Assembly (NCBI RefSeq): GCF_024713945.1
Contig: NW_027461514.1
Coordinates: 248,001 to 312,000 of the forward strand
Reading direction: 5' to 3'
Length of the DNA stretch: 64,000 bases
Source of the DNA: Dermatophagoides farinae
Taxonomy: Eukaryota; Arthropoda; Arachnida; Sarcoptiformes; Pyroglyphidae
In this document: piece after piece, positions 1 through 9,853 of the stretch
How positions within the stretch are numbered: the stretch's first letter is position 1
Layout: the number at the start of each line of letters is the position of its first letter
The notes under the pieces: generated by a model
The model's database searches: none
What the model was told of the DNA's origin: nothing
What the model saw: only the letters and a program-made list of their open reading frames with translations
Made by a program: the position numbers and the translations under genes

Positions 1-435
1 GATAAGGAGTTTCGTGTTTTCTAGCGATTTTCGAGCTAATTCCGGGTTTATTTGCGTTCGGAAAAAGAAGGTGATCTTCATATAGTTGTGCTGGTCGGTT
101 TTCTCGCGCAAGCTCAACTCGAGTTCGTGAATATCAAAGTTTTTGTCGGCATGTTCTAACACAATTTTGTAGAAATCGTAAGAATATTGGAACACGTCTT
201 TGAACGTCTCTTTGGGTAGTGAAAAATGGTCAATGAAGGCTTCAAAATCTGCGTCTAACTTTCTAGCCACATGATGCAACTCTTTGATCAGCTTGTCAAT
301 TTTTTTCGTCGTGTAAGTCACGTCGTTGACTTCCTCCTCACTGTCTGAGCCCGAAGAGTCTGGTTTGGCGTCACTATCAACAGAGTCGACGAACAAAGAT
401 TCGTTTACAGCTTCCAAGTTTTCAGCTTCTTGCAT
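1..435 (-). CDS. Hypothetical protein, N-terminal 145 codons, runs off left edge
   Basis: An open frame begins at the ATG at 433-435 and stays open to base 1, so the C-terminus lies outside the window. The first ~35 residues are acidic and Ser/Asp-rich (SDSEEEVND). The rest looks alpha-helical, with alternating charged and hydrophobic residues. I recognise no domain. An ATG two codons upstream in another frame is closed at once by a stop, which supports this start. The start of the downstream-lying gene's 3' end is only 91 bp away (stop at 527), on the same strand. No intron-like GTAAG signal is visible in the part shown. Coding status rests on 145 uninterrupted codons in an otherwise stop-rich AT-rich background. 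Confidence 0.7.
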   Translation of the reverse strand, partial: MQEAENLEAVNESLFVDSVDSDAKPDSSGSDSEEEVNDVTYTTKKIDKLIKELHHVARKLDADFEAFIDHFSLPKETFKDVFQYSYDFYKIVLEHADKNFDIHELELSLREKTDQHNYMKITFFFRTQINPELARKSLENTKLLI

Positions 436-526
436 TCATAACGCGACGCCAACGAGGCTATCTCAAATATTTAGTTTGGCAAAGTAACTAAATCTTAATA
501 AGTTAAATAATATTTATATCAGAAAA

Positions 527-1583
527 TTATTTATTGGTTTCGTCAAAATTAATTAATTTGGGCGGTCTGATTGTTTCAGAAGCCGAAGAAGTGTTTAAAC
601 ACATATTCAGCAGTAAGAGTTCTTCAGCTTCATTGGTGGTGTGGCGAATCATCTTGCTGTTTGCCGGTTTGATAGTCGGCGAGCAAACAACGGGGTCGCT
701 GACCGGAGCCGAGTCAACGTGTTCCGGTGGTGTTTCGTTTAAATAAGCGTATGAATCAGCGCTGAACCGTTTTTTTTCAAAGCCTGGCAAGCCTCCATTG
801 TCTTCGTTCAAAGCAGAAGTAGGCGAATCGATGTTCACACCTAAATAGTTGCTAGCCTGTTCTTTAAAGTCGCGTTTCGCGTTTTCCCTTTCCAAGACGT
901 ATTCCATGGGCTGTTTGGCGCGATCTGCGTACTGATCAAGCCAGGCTTTGTTGGTTCGACACGACGCTGCCAGAATCTTAGTGTAGTTTCGCACTCGCGA
1001 ATATAGAGAGGTTTCGAAAACATGTTCTAGACCGCTGTTAGCCAAGTCAATTTGGCTTTGGCGCAAATCATTCATGATTTGACTTGATATGCAGAACAAG
1101 TGACTAATGTTGGCAAACTTCATGTCGCAGTTCATGTCAAACAAGTCCTGCAGCATTTTTTTATTGATATAACTGTCCAATTGCGACTCAAACTCGAGTT
1201 GCACCGGCGTTTTATTTTCTTTCCGTAGAGTTTCAAGGTCTTCCTTTTCCTTCTTGTCCAAGTAGCTCTTTATCTTCTTGAACATGAGCATTTTGCGCAT
1301 TAGGTATTCTTCCGTTGTACGTCTTAGTAAAGCTTCAGACAAAGGAGCAGCGCGAGCCAACGCTACCTTGTCGGTTTTGAGAGAAGTTATCGCGGTTTGG
1401 ATAGAGTCATTTATCGTGTTCATCCGTTTTTTAACGAGCAAACCAAGCTCGAACTGTTCCAGTTCTTGTAATTTTTCTTTGGAAACACCTGCAAAATTTA
1501 CGTCGGAACCACTTACAAGCTTGCAACAGGCTTCTTGACAAGTCGTCGAGAAACTCAGTTATACTTTTGGAAGAAGATAACAT
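527..1583 (-). CDS. Helical protein with clathrin-box-like C-terminus (342 aa, 2 exons)
   Basis: Two exons (1583-1517 and 1488-527) flank a 28-nt GTAAGT...GCAG intron at 1489-1516, phase 1. Splicing adds an ATG and 22 codons that the unspliced frame lacks and restores an N-terminus beginning MLSSSKSITEF. Residues about 25-220 are charged and helical, possibly coiled coil. The C-terminal 120 residues are low complexity with many Ser, Pro and Asn. The protein ends PPKLINFDETNK; LINFD fits the clathrin-box consensus (L-hydrophobic-x-aromatic/hydrophobic-acidic). A role in clathrin-coated traffic is inference from that short motif alone. I could not assign a family; GINS SLD5 was considered because of a weak mid-region resemblance and dropped. 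Confidence 0.8.
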
Positions 1584-1837
1584 CTAATTATTTACATCTG
1601 AGCACGTCACTATGTTTCAAACAAAGTGATACACGCCTCAAACGATGGTTTCGAACTGTCAGTTTAATGAACGAATGTGTTTAGATAAACCGATTTATTT
1701 CTGATAGATAATTACAATATTTTATTTATCCCAGATAATAATTAAATTTTTCAAACTTTAGAACTATGTTTTGACAATGGAATTACGTTAAAAACTGACT
1801 TACGAGATATACTAATTTAGTACTTTTATTACGTTTA

Positions 1838-4800
1838 TTATTCTTTTTTATTATTAGTAATATCGAAGAGTGTGAATGTTTGGCTACTCGAGACAAAAGT
1901 GGCGCTAGACGGCATTTTAAGATATTTCATAAAAATCGGGTAACCACCGCCTATGGTCATTTTGTCTTGTTTCTGCAGCATTTCAGACAAGTACAGCTTG
2001 TAAGTCAGCGGATAGTCCAAAATGTAAGAATAAGGCAAACTTTGAATCGTGCAAATGCAGTTTTCCAATTGTGTAATGCTGTTTTGCATTTCTTCTGGCG
2101 TTACTAACTTGTACTCGACGAGAATAATGAACATGATGTGGATGCACATTTCGAGTGCAAGCAAAATAGCCAGGATCGTGTTTGTGTCGAGCTTGAGCTG
2201 TTTCCCTGTCTGTTGAACGGTAAACGTTTGCGATATCTGGTGTAGCAAAACTATGAGCAAGTTTTTTTCTACCATTTGCACATCGATCAAATGGTATCTG
2301 GCGGTGAACAAAAAAACGATTAACGTGCGCGCCCCAATGTCGAAGTTGAGCGCTTTGTAGTTCAGGCACTGTTCTTTCTGAGGCACTGTACCGATTTTCA
2401 AGTATGTTCCGCAAATTATCCAAATAGTGATGACCTCTGTTATGTTTGCTATCAACTTGTACTTGTTTATGTTTGCTAAAAGATAAGTGAAACACTCTAA
2501 ATAGATATGGGAAATATCCATGGCAGTGAAACCCTGGGTAGCCAGACAACTGCCTTTTTTCGTGCTGTCGTATATAGAGCGTAGCAGCCGTCTGCAAATG
2601 CACAGAGCAATGTGGTCTTGGTAGTCGTTAAATCGGGTTATGCTGACAATGGTGTTTAACGTTGTAAATACACGGTGATTTTTTGGTAAATTCATGAAAA
2701 ATCTAATGATTGGATTCAGGTCTGTTGCACCGTTGTAGTTCATCTTGTATGTATGTTCTACTTTTTTAGCGTATATGTCTTGAATAATCTCGCTCAATTT
2801 TGACACTTCATCTCCGATAGATGCCAGTATAGTTTGAATCATAACGAGGTTTTTGTTTTCCTTCGGATCGGTGGGTTTACTTTGCGGGGACGTTACTTGC
2901 TTTTGTTTCGCGTGCATCCGGTCGTAGAAAAACGAAATGTTTTGAGAAATTTTTTCGCTCGTTGCCAAGCTTATGTTTTTGTAAACATTGAGCTGCTCAG
3001 GTGTTAATTTCGCTGTCGACTTGAGTTCGTCAGGCAGCTGGGCGGGCCATTGCGAATTCTCAAAATAGTACTTTTCGTCCACAAACGGAAGGCCAGAAGC
3101 CAGACTAGCTTGGCGCGCTTTAAGGTCGGTCTCCAGTGCGTAGTGCACCGATTTAATAGAATGTTCAATAATAAATTGCTCAACTAACGCGGCAACCACT
3201 TGCACGTTTTCGTTAGCTACCACTAAAACAGCATGCTCAAACGAAGCTGCAGACGCAACTTCGTTAATGAAGCTCGAATTGGTCGAAGGAGTTCGAATCA
3301 GCAAACGAAAATGACGTGCAATAGTATTTCTTAAAGGCAAACGACCGTTAATACCAACTAAGTTCGAAGACAAACAGCTCACAAGTTGGCTGGCGGCTTT
3401 TTTAATCAAGTTCTTGTCGGTTTCTAGGGCAAAGTCTTTACGAATCAGTTCCAAAGTTGTTTGCACGGCAATAACAGATGCTTTTTCTGTAAGTACAATT
3501 ATCAGATCCTTCAGTGCACGCTCCATAGCAAGGGGGACAGCGATTTTAAGTTCTGGGAATTTTTGAAACAACGCCAAAGAAGGATTGATCGAAGCGCTGG
3601 CGATCAGCGTGTTTAACAACTTAGACCGCGACGGAGCTTGAAACATTACGTTTTCATTTGAATTCAATTTAATATCGTTTTCAAAAGCCAAACTTTCTTT
3701 TTCCAAAGAAGGATTTGCGTTCATTTCATCGTAAGTGTGCATAAAGTTGGCATTCGTTACCGGGGTTTTGTTGACATGGCCATCGTTTAAAGGTTCAAAC
3801 AGTCTTGTGTTAATTTGAGAATTCGTAAGGTAGTTTTGAATTTCCAAATCCAAAGTCTGGAATGCAATTTCAATTGAATTTTGAACGCGAGTAGAAACCT
3901 TAGGACTGCGATATACGGTAGTAAGTAAGTTGTAAATAGAATTGTTCCAAGCGTTTGTTTTACTGAACACTTTACTGTGCTTTTGAGTCATAAGGCAGTT
4001 GCACACGAATGGAATAACAACGTCGAGTGCGTTATACTCAAGAGATAGCATGATAAGCTGCTTTATATCTAAGCACTTTGCCTTGATTGGCTTGTCACGT
4101 GCAAGCGTCAAACTTCCTAGCCACGTGCCGAAATTTTTGATAGCCTGGAGGTAGACTGGCGAATTCTCCAAAACCTTTACGTAGCGCAGCAGCAAATTAA
4201 TGCAATCGTATGTAATGTAACAAACGGTGTTGACAAAAGTGTCAGGTTTGATTTCGTATACTAACTTTGAGTATATGTCAACCAAGTTTATTTCTGACAT
4301 CGCTCGCTGCACAACCAGCGTGTATGCTATCCAAAGAAGATCACAGTTGTTATTAATTAAATTGACCGTATCGACGCACTGCTTAAAGTTTTCGTTGTTG
4401 ATGGTGTTTAGTACGCTGTTAATGTTTTGCTTAACAACCATACTGGGCATTTTGATAGACATTCCGATTTCACTTTCATCCAATATTTTTTCGAGATCTG
4501 CGAAATTATCGATTGTGGGAATCTCTGTCAAAGCAAGGTTCTCTTCAGCTGCAAACGAATTATTGCCGCTTTGAGGCTTGATGAGGAATTCTGAGTAGTT
4601 GTTGGCGTAATTGGGAGGAGTGAGATTGTATTCGGGAGGGATTTCAAGCTTTAAAGAGCTTAACACAGTTTGGAACATTTCAGGCATAATTTTCTCGTCT
4701 ATCTTTATCAGCGCACAGTCATGATACTTTTCCTGAATACAGCTCAGTAAAGTATTTAAAGATTCAATTAGTTTCGGGAACAGATCGTTCAAAGCTTCTA

Positions 4801-6325
4801 GTATTAGTATTTTCTTGATAACGACAGGCGATGTATAAATCATAGGCAGAGATTCAGATAATGCGACGAGACCGAATTTGAACATTTTAGACTGGCGAGG
4901 AGACGTAAGTGCTTCAATTAAGCATTTGTACGCTAGAGCGTGTAAATCTGGCAACGACAACAGAAGATCATTGCCTAAAAGCTTACCCATTAAAATAGCT
5001 GTCAATTTGAGTTCTAAGTTTGGGTACTGGTTGAAGTACGGAATTTCCTTGAATAAAGCAGCGAAGAAGGAAAGACACAGCTGATACGAAGGTGATTCAA
5101 TCTTCGACTCTTGAAGCTTTTTGAGAAATTGTATCAGTTTGTCAGCGGAAATTTCCAGACGGTAGTATGGAACTAAAATGATATCGGTAGGAGAAATTTC
5201 GGAATCTGATAACCTGCCGAGAGATTCGTTAATATTTTCGTCTGCATTACTGTTCGCTTCATTTTTCTTAGGGAGTGCAGCTCGAGTACTAGTGTCCGGC
5301 GAAGCGTCTTGATTAACGTAGTACTTAGAAATGTTAACAAGCTTTTCGAGTTCTTTGCAGCACTGAGAATTTAAATTAAGTTGATTTTGAAATAGAACGA
5401 GCAAGAACTTAAATACTCGCGCGTCTACCAATAAAAGTGATTGTTTGACATTGCTTGCATCGAGGAATTCCAGTAGATGATAAAGATAGAGCATGACGCG
5501 AAGTTGAATGTCGCGGCTATTGCTGTTTAGCGATTTATTGATGAATTGTCCGAACAAAACGCAAAAGGCTTGGAACACGTTGGACTTAACTTTGCTCTGC
5601 AATAATTTTTGGATTTGTTCGTTCAGCAGTTTAGGATCGCCGTCCATATTTTTCAAAATGTAGTCACACAGTGAAATGTACGAAAACGAAACTTCGGATG
5701 ACGTTATGATTTGGTTAATGAGCGACGAGCCGTTTACGCGGTCAAATTCGAACGCAAATTCCACGAAACTCATATGAGACACTTCCTCCAACAAAGACAA
5801 AGGGAACAACTCGTAGTCTTTAGGCTGCCGCTTCTTCACGTAATTCACACAGGCGAGGAGGTTTTTTGCTGGGCTCATGTTTTGCAGCTGGGTGTCTTCG
5901 ATGTCGGCCAAAAACCAAAACAATGCAGCCTGCCACGCTCGTAACAAACTAACCCACTCGCTGTACAAGTTAGGTGTTGAAAAATACTGCGCGACTATGT
6001 TGTTTAATTTTTCAAATACGTGTTTCCAGCAAATGAGAGGAAAGTATGAACCAAGCACTTGGATTATGCTTTCGAGTCTCACACCGAGTTCGAGTGACTT
6101 TTCTCTGAAGTTCTTCAAAACATTCGATAAACAAATAACAACCACGCTGTCATCACAAAGCAACAAGTAGTTAATCTTTGCCTGATCGGAATGGCTCGAA
6201 GAGTTTTCAAACTCTTGAATGGCTTGCTCTATGACCTCGCAAAGTCGAGATGTAGACAAAAGTTCGTCTGCCGTGAGTTGAGAAATGAGACTAGCAAGAT
6301 CCTTTTTAAAAGAAACGCCCTGCAT
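1838..6325 (-). CDS. CNOT1: CCR4-NOT transcription complex subunit 1 (NOT1)
   Basis: NOT1 is the scaffold of the cytoplasmic CCR4-NOT deadenylase, holding the CAF1/CCR4 nucleases and NOT2/3/9 for mRNA decay and repression. The 1,495-aa product shows three family landmarks. A middle helical MIF4G-like region lies at about 630-835 and contains a stretch (VIPFVCNCLMTQKHSKVF) typical of the CAF1-binding part. A DUF3819/CNOT9-binding-like segment at about 925-1060 includes LAMERALKDLI and RKDFALETDK. A C-terminal NOT1 superfamily domain begins near 1190. The frame is uninterrupted from the ATG at 6323-6325. It is shorter than the human protein (about 2,370 aa), mostly through a reduced N-terminal half. 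It is divergent from the Nup62-like gene, with 132 bp between start codons. Confidence 0.9.
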   Translation of the reverse strand: MQGVSFKKDLASLISQLTADELLSTSRLCEVIEQAIQEFENSSSHSDQAKINYLLLCDDSVVVICLSNVLKNFREKSLELGVRLESIIQVLGSYFPLICWKHVFEKLNNIVAQYFSTPNLYSEWVSLLRAWQAALFWFLADIEDTQLQNMSPAKNLLACVNYVKKRQPKDYELFPLSLLEEVSHMSFVEFAFEFDRVNGSSLINQIITSSEVSFSYISLCDYILKNMDGDPKLLNEQIQKLLQSKVKSNVFQAFCVLFGQFINKSLNSNSRDIQLRVMLYLYHLLEFLDASNVKQSLLLVDARVFKFLLVLFQNQLNLNSQCCKELEKLVNISKYYVNQDASPDTSTRAALPKKNEANSNADENINESLGRLSDSEISPTDIILVPYYRLEISADKLIQFLKKLQESKIESPSYQLCLSFFAALFKEIPYFNQYPNLELKLTAILMGKLLGNDLLLSLPDLHALAYKCLIEALTSPRQSKMFKFGLVALSESLPMIYTSPVVIKKILILEALNDLFPKLIESLNTLLSCIQEKYHDCALIKIDEKIMPEMFQTVLSSLKLEIPPEYNLTPPNYANNYSEFLIKPQSGNNSFAAEENLALTEIPTIDNFADLEKILDESEIGMSIKMPSMVVKQNINSVLNTINNENFKQCVDTVNLINNNCDLLWIAYTLVVQRAMSEINLVDIYSKLVYEIKPDTFVNTVCYITYDCINLLLRYVKVLENSPVYLQAIKNFGTWLGSLTLARDKPIKAKCLDIKQLIMLSLEYNALDVVIPFVCNCLMTQKHSKVFSKTNAWNNSIYNLLTTVYRSPKVSTRVQNSIEIAFQTLDLEIQNYLTNSQINTRLFEPLNDGHVNKTPVTNANFMHTYDEMNANPSLEKESLAFENDIKLNSNENVMFQAPSRSKLLNTLIASASINPSLALFQKFPELKIAVPLAMERALKDLIIVLTEKASVIAVQTTLELIRKDFALETDKNLIKKAASQLVSCLSSNLVGINGRLPLRNTIARHFRLLIRTPSTNSSFINEVASAASFEHAVLVVANENVQVVAALVEQFIIEHSIKSVHYALETDLKARQASLASGLPFVDEKYYFENSQWPAQLPDELKSTAKLTPEQLNVYKNISLATSEKISQNISFFYDRMHAKQKQVTSPQSKPTDPKENKNLVMIQTILASIGDEVSKLSEIIQDIYAKKVEHTYKMNYNGATDLNPIIRFFMNLPKNHRVFTTLNTIVSITRFNDYQDHIALCICRRLLRSIYDSTKKGSCLATQGFTAMDISHIYLECFTYLLANINKYKLIANITEVITIWIICGTYLKIGTVPQKEQCLNYKALNFDIGARTLIVFLFTARYHLIDVQMVEKNLLIVLLHQISQTFTVQQTGKQLKLDTNTILAILLALEMCIHIMFIILVEYKLVTPEEMQNSITQLENCICTIQSLPYSYILDYPLTYKLYLSEMLQKQDKMTIGGGYPIFMKYLKMPSSATFVSSSQTFTLFDITNNKKE

Positions 6326-6457
6326 CTTTATTAAACATTGGTATTTGAAAATTCAAAATTAGACCAATTCGTTTTTTTCAAATTAATTATCTATACATTT
6401 ATCTATAGATTTTTTTTAATTTATTTTGGAGATTTTTTTTTAATTGCAGCTGAGAGT

Positions 6458-6992
6458 ATGGATGATATACCAAAATCTAAGATTCTTGAAGACCAAATTA
6501 AAACTTGGAAAAAAGATATAAACGATTTGGACGACGACTTCAAAAAGAGCACAAACACCATCAAAGAAATCGACGCCAAGATTTATTCGTATGCCAGTAA
6601 GTAAACGCTATTAACCAGTTTTAGAAACATTTGCTGAATTCACCTTGCAACAAGAATATATCAACAACTCAGCGACAGATTTGTTAAATACTTTGTGCAG
6701 TCTTGAAGAATACCAAAACTCATTAGAATCTAAAATTAACACCATTGAAAAAGAGATTGACCAGAGATTCACTGAAACGTCCGCCACGAAAGTGACGTCT
6801 CCACTTGAAAACTCTTACCAAGCTCTTCAAAAAGAACTGTTAGAAGTCGAAAGCGCGCTTCTAGATCTGGTTAAAGACAAGGACATTTTGAATCTAAAGT
6901 CTTCCTCACCAGAGCTGCACCAATTAATTAAATTACTAGATAGAAACCGAGTTATTATTGAAGAACTAAAAAGTCCAAAAAATAAAGATTAA
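6458..6992 (+). CDS. Nup62/Nsp1-like coiled-coil nucleoporin (168 aa, 2 exons)
   Basis: Exons 6458-6596 and 6625-6992 are joined across a 28-nt GTAAGT...TTAG intron at 6597-6624, phase 1. The product is almost wholly coiled coil. Its pattern (LEDQIKTWKKDINDLDDDF, later QQEYINN, then a C-terminal LLDRNRVIIEEL segment) resembles the C-terminal coiled-coil domain of Nup62/Nsp1, which forms the central channel trimer with Nup54 and Nup58. There are no FG repeats, and the 132 bp up to NOT1 leave no room for them. A pyrimidine tract ending in AATTGCAG lies 8 nt before the ATG and looks like a splice acceptor. The family call rests on pattern and length only; another coiled-coil protein is possible. 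Confidence 0.6.
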
Positions 6993-7006
6993 ATGCCGTC
7001 GTAGAC

Positions 7007-8773
7007 ATGAAGTTTCGATCTATTTTGTTTTTTGATTTAGACCAAAAAGATTTGTCTAATCATTTTTTTGAGAAGGCAGCTTTGTATGCTATCGCGACCA
7101 ATTTATCGTTGGACAAAACAACCAACACTATCGCGCTGAATCCAAAGCTTTTGAATCTTTTCACTAAAATACCTCACAAGACTTTAGTAAACACTCTGCT
7201 ACACATGCCAATTGAAACTTACTTTGACTCACTTCAAAATCCAATTGCTTTCTCCCAGCTCACTGCACTTATTGAGTTTTATTCGCTCAAAGGCATCGTA
7301 CTTTCCATCTGTGACAGCCAACAACTTGAGGTTTTAATTAATTCGAAGCAGTCTACGAGCGGTTTTTTAATATTAGTCAGGTTTTCGATTTCGATTACTA
7401 CACCGCTTAATTTGTTTTTGGTTTCCACAATATCAAATTTCTTCGTCATACTGATTATTCCTGTCTCTGAAACTGTTCTATTGCTGCCTTATTTCAATTC
7501 ATTGACTCGTATCCTGTGTGTTGAGCTAGATCAAATTGATTCTCAGCTGCTATCTACGATCACAGACTCTTTTAAACTGCTTGTGGAACTACAACTAGGC
7601 TTATTTTCTAACGATCCTCAACTGATCGACAGATACAAAAAAGTGACTGAATCCACTGTTTTTACGCACGATGATAAATTCTTGCTTCAAAAGCCTTTAG
7701 ACACCGTCAATGAAATTTGTTTGTTCGAAATATATCGCAGAATGCTCCTGGATGAGAACAAATACAAGACGTATTGTGTTGCAATTGAAACTTTTTTTGA
7801 GTCTTATAAGGATAACAAAGCCTATGTGGTTTACGCCGGCTGCGGTACTGGAGGAATTCTGTACCAACTTTTTCGATCTAAAAATTTCCGTTTACAGAAC
7901 GATGAAATTGTTTATTTCAAAACATCGGATGGCTCAAAAATCATCGTCAGCATATACGCCGTTGAACTCAATAAATACGCGTGCGCAACTGTTTTAGCTC
8001 AGTGTGCTTATGCGGACGACGAGCTTTTCAGGTTTTTTAAACTAGTCAAGTTCATCAATTCGGATATCGTTGATGTCGCATTCGACCACCCAATTTCTTT
8101 GTTTTTCAGTGAAATGCTCGGCTCTTTCGGTAACAATGAACAGTACTGTGATATTGTGTATAATCTTCGCAAAATCAGGCATAAGACTTACGCTCAATGC
8201 GTATTTATTCCTAACGTCATTAACGAGTATATTTATCCGGTCCAAAGCTTTCAGCTACGAGAAGCTGTGGCTAAGTTGGATGATTACGACTACATGTACG
8301 TAGTTCAAACTAATTGCATTTATCCACTCACAGATAGTTGTTTAATAAGTAGTTGGTCAACAACAAATGGCTACGTGTCGGAAAATCTGTCTAACACGAA
8401 GCTATACCATGAGAGTTCGATTCTGAATCACACTTATTACTGTGAATATAGTCAACAGACAACTTTTTTGATTGCTGACGGGTGTTGTTTAGACGGTTTC
8501 ATCGGCTATTTCGAATCAAGCTTAATTTCTGAAATCAAATTATTACCATTTAGCGCCGAACACAGATCGACATCTTGGTACCCCATTTTTTTTCCGATTA
8601 AACCCATTTTTTTTCTTGGAAAAAACACAGTTTTTGTAACTATCAGTCGAACCATAAAACCTGGTCAAATCGAGTACAGATGGACTGTAGAAACCAAAGC
8701 TTCTCTTAAACAATCTCATTTTTTTTCTATACCTTCCAACTACGTTCTAAATTCAACAGTTTTGCTTTCATAA
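7007..8773 (+). CDS. PRMT5: Protein arginine methyltransferase 5 (PRMT5) family
   Basis: PRMT5 makes symmetric dimethylarginine on Sm proteins, histones and ribosomal proteins. The 588-aa product has a divergent N-terminal half (TIM-barrel region) with an IETYFDSLQNPIAFSQ segment like the family's. A Rossmann core follows, with an SAM-binding glycine loop YAGCGTGG near 280 and a downstream YAVELN. The double-E loop reads SEMLGSFGNNE, very close to the diagnostic PRMT5 SELLGSFxDNE and keeping both catalytic glutamates. A C-terminal beta-barrel follows. The frame is single-exon. The ATG is only 14 bp after the preceding stop and is preceded by a 3-codon upstream ORF. Sm proteins are its classic substrates, and AAR2, a U5 snRNP assembly factor, is the next gene. 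Confidence 0.85.
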   Translation: MKFRSILFFDLDQKDLSNHFFEKAALYAIATNLSLDKTTNTIALNPKLLNLFTKIPHKTLVNTLLHMPIETYFDSLQNPIAFSQLTALIEFYSLKGIVLSICDSQQLEVLINSKQSTSGFLILVRFSISITTPLNLFLVSTISNFFVILIIPVSETVLLLPYFNSLTRILCVELDQIDSQLLSTITDSFKLLVELQLGLFSNDPQLIDRYKKVTESTVFTHDDKFLLQKPLDTVNEICLFEIYRRMLLDENKYKTYCVAIETFFESYKDNKAYVVYAGCGTGGILYQLFRSKNFRLQNDEIVYFKTSDGSKIIVSIYAVELNKYACATVLAQCAYADDELFRFFKLVKFINSDIVDVAFDHPISLFFSEMLGSFGNNEQYCDIVYNLRKIRHKTYAQCVFIPNVINEYIYPVQSFQLREAVAKLDDYDYMYVVQTNCIYPLTDSCLISSWSTTNGYVSENLSNTKLYHESSILNHTYYCEYSQQTTFLIADGCCLDGFIGYFESSLISEIKLLPFSAEHRSTSWYPIFFPIKPIFFLGKNTVFVTISRTIKPGQIEYRWTVETKASLKQSHFFSIPSNYVLNSTVLLS

Positions 8774-8838
8774 AAATAATATATTTTTCTCGTTTAATTC
8801 AGCTTAAATAATGCGAAACCCAATAACAGGTCTAAGGC

Positions 8839-9838
8839 ATGTCGTTCAATATAATATTGAAAAATGTACCTAAAAAGTCTATTGTAAGGATTGACCTCGA
8901 CTTATATAACTTAGGAAACGCGACTGAGATAAAATCAAATAGCAACGATGCGATTGAATATTTCGGTATACTTTCTGTGCCGGTTGGAATTCATTATTTA
9001 CAACTAAATCCGGACCAAATAAATCGATCTTCGTACATCATAATAGGTCATCACAATAGCAATGTCTATCTTCGTTACGACGTTTGTCAAGAAAACTTTG
9101 TTCCAGAATTTGCAAATGAAGAAGACGTATGCATTCGCAAAGGCATCGAAAATCTAACTTTCCTTCAGAACAGTGTTCCTTTCAAAACTTCTCATCACAC
9201 GCTACTGCATGATACACTGAAACACACGCAATTTTTGCATAAATTGCTCGCGGCCCGATTTAATCTAGGTGCTGTGTCATGTAACGATTTTATAGATTAT
9301 GTACAGGAAAACGCGAAGCCTATTGATCTCAAGCAGACTTCGATTGATAGTATGGACTGTTTGATTAAACTAGCTCAAGCTCATTTTTTTTCTTTCGCGT
9401 TTCGAACTCTTGAGCAGGAAGCTTTGCTTGATGTAAGCGCCGAGTTTTGTCTTTTCTATTTGTTGTGTGCACTTTTGTTATTAAATGAACAGGCATTTGA
9501 TAATTTTGTGACCTTTTTCTCTAATATTTGTAACACCGACACGTCTCAGTTTAAAACCATATCAGCTAAAATAGCACAGGTTCTACTTTTGGTAGCAACA
9601 TATCTATATAGCGAAGATCAGTCTTTTGACGATGAAACGTCTTTACAATCATTAGATGTAAAGGGATTTTTGACTTATATTGAATTAGTTCATGACTGTT
9701 ATTCGGATAAGAAAATTATAAATATTGCTAATACTATATGTGTAAGTTTAAAAAAATATCAAATTATAGAATTTATTAACTAAAGCGTCAAAAATGCCGA
9801 TTTTAGAACTTTTAAAGCTTAATTTATTAGATAATTAG
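8839..9838 (+). CDS. AAR2: AAR2 splicing factor homologue (U5 snRNP assembly)
   Basis: AAR2 binds Prp8 during U5 snRNP maturation and keeps Brr2 off until the particle reaches the nucleus. N-terminal match: beta-rich start LKNVPKKSIVRIDL and the family turn FGILSVPVGIHYLQL (family: IPPGIHF). C-terminal match: a helical block with EFCLFYLLCALLLLNEQAFDNF, like the family's ELQFAFVCFLLG...AFE. I read the end as spliced: a 28-nt GTAAGT...ATAG intron at 9742-9769 joins, in phase, a 23-codon last exon ending TAG at 9836-9838, giving 323 aa. Reading through instead ends 13 codons later at 9783. The spliced form matches the window's intron profile exactly. The convergent gene's stop is 15 bp away. 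Confidence 0.78.
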
Positions 9839-9853
9839 TAATTAATTAAAGGG

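Noticed and set aside
8811-8870. Upstream ATG overlapping the AAR2 start
   Set aside because: Nineteen codons in another frame; common by chance in this composition and without further support.
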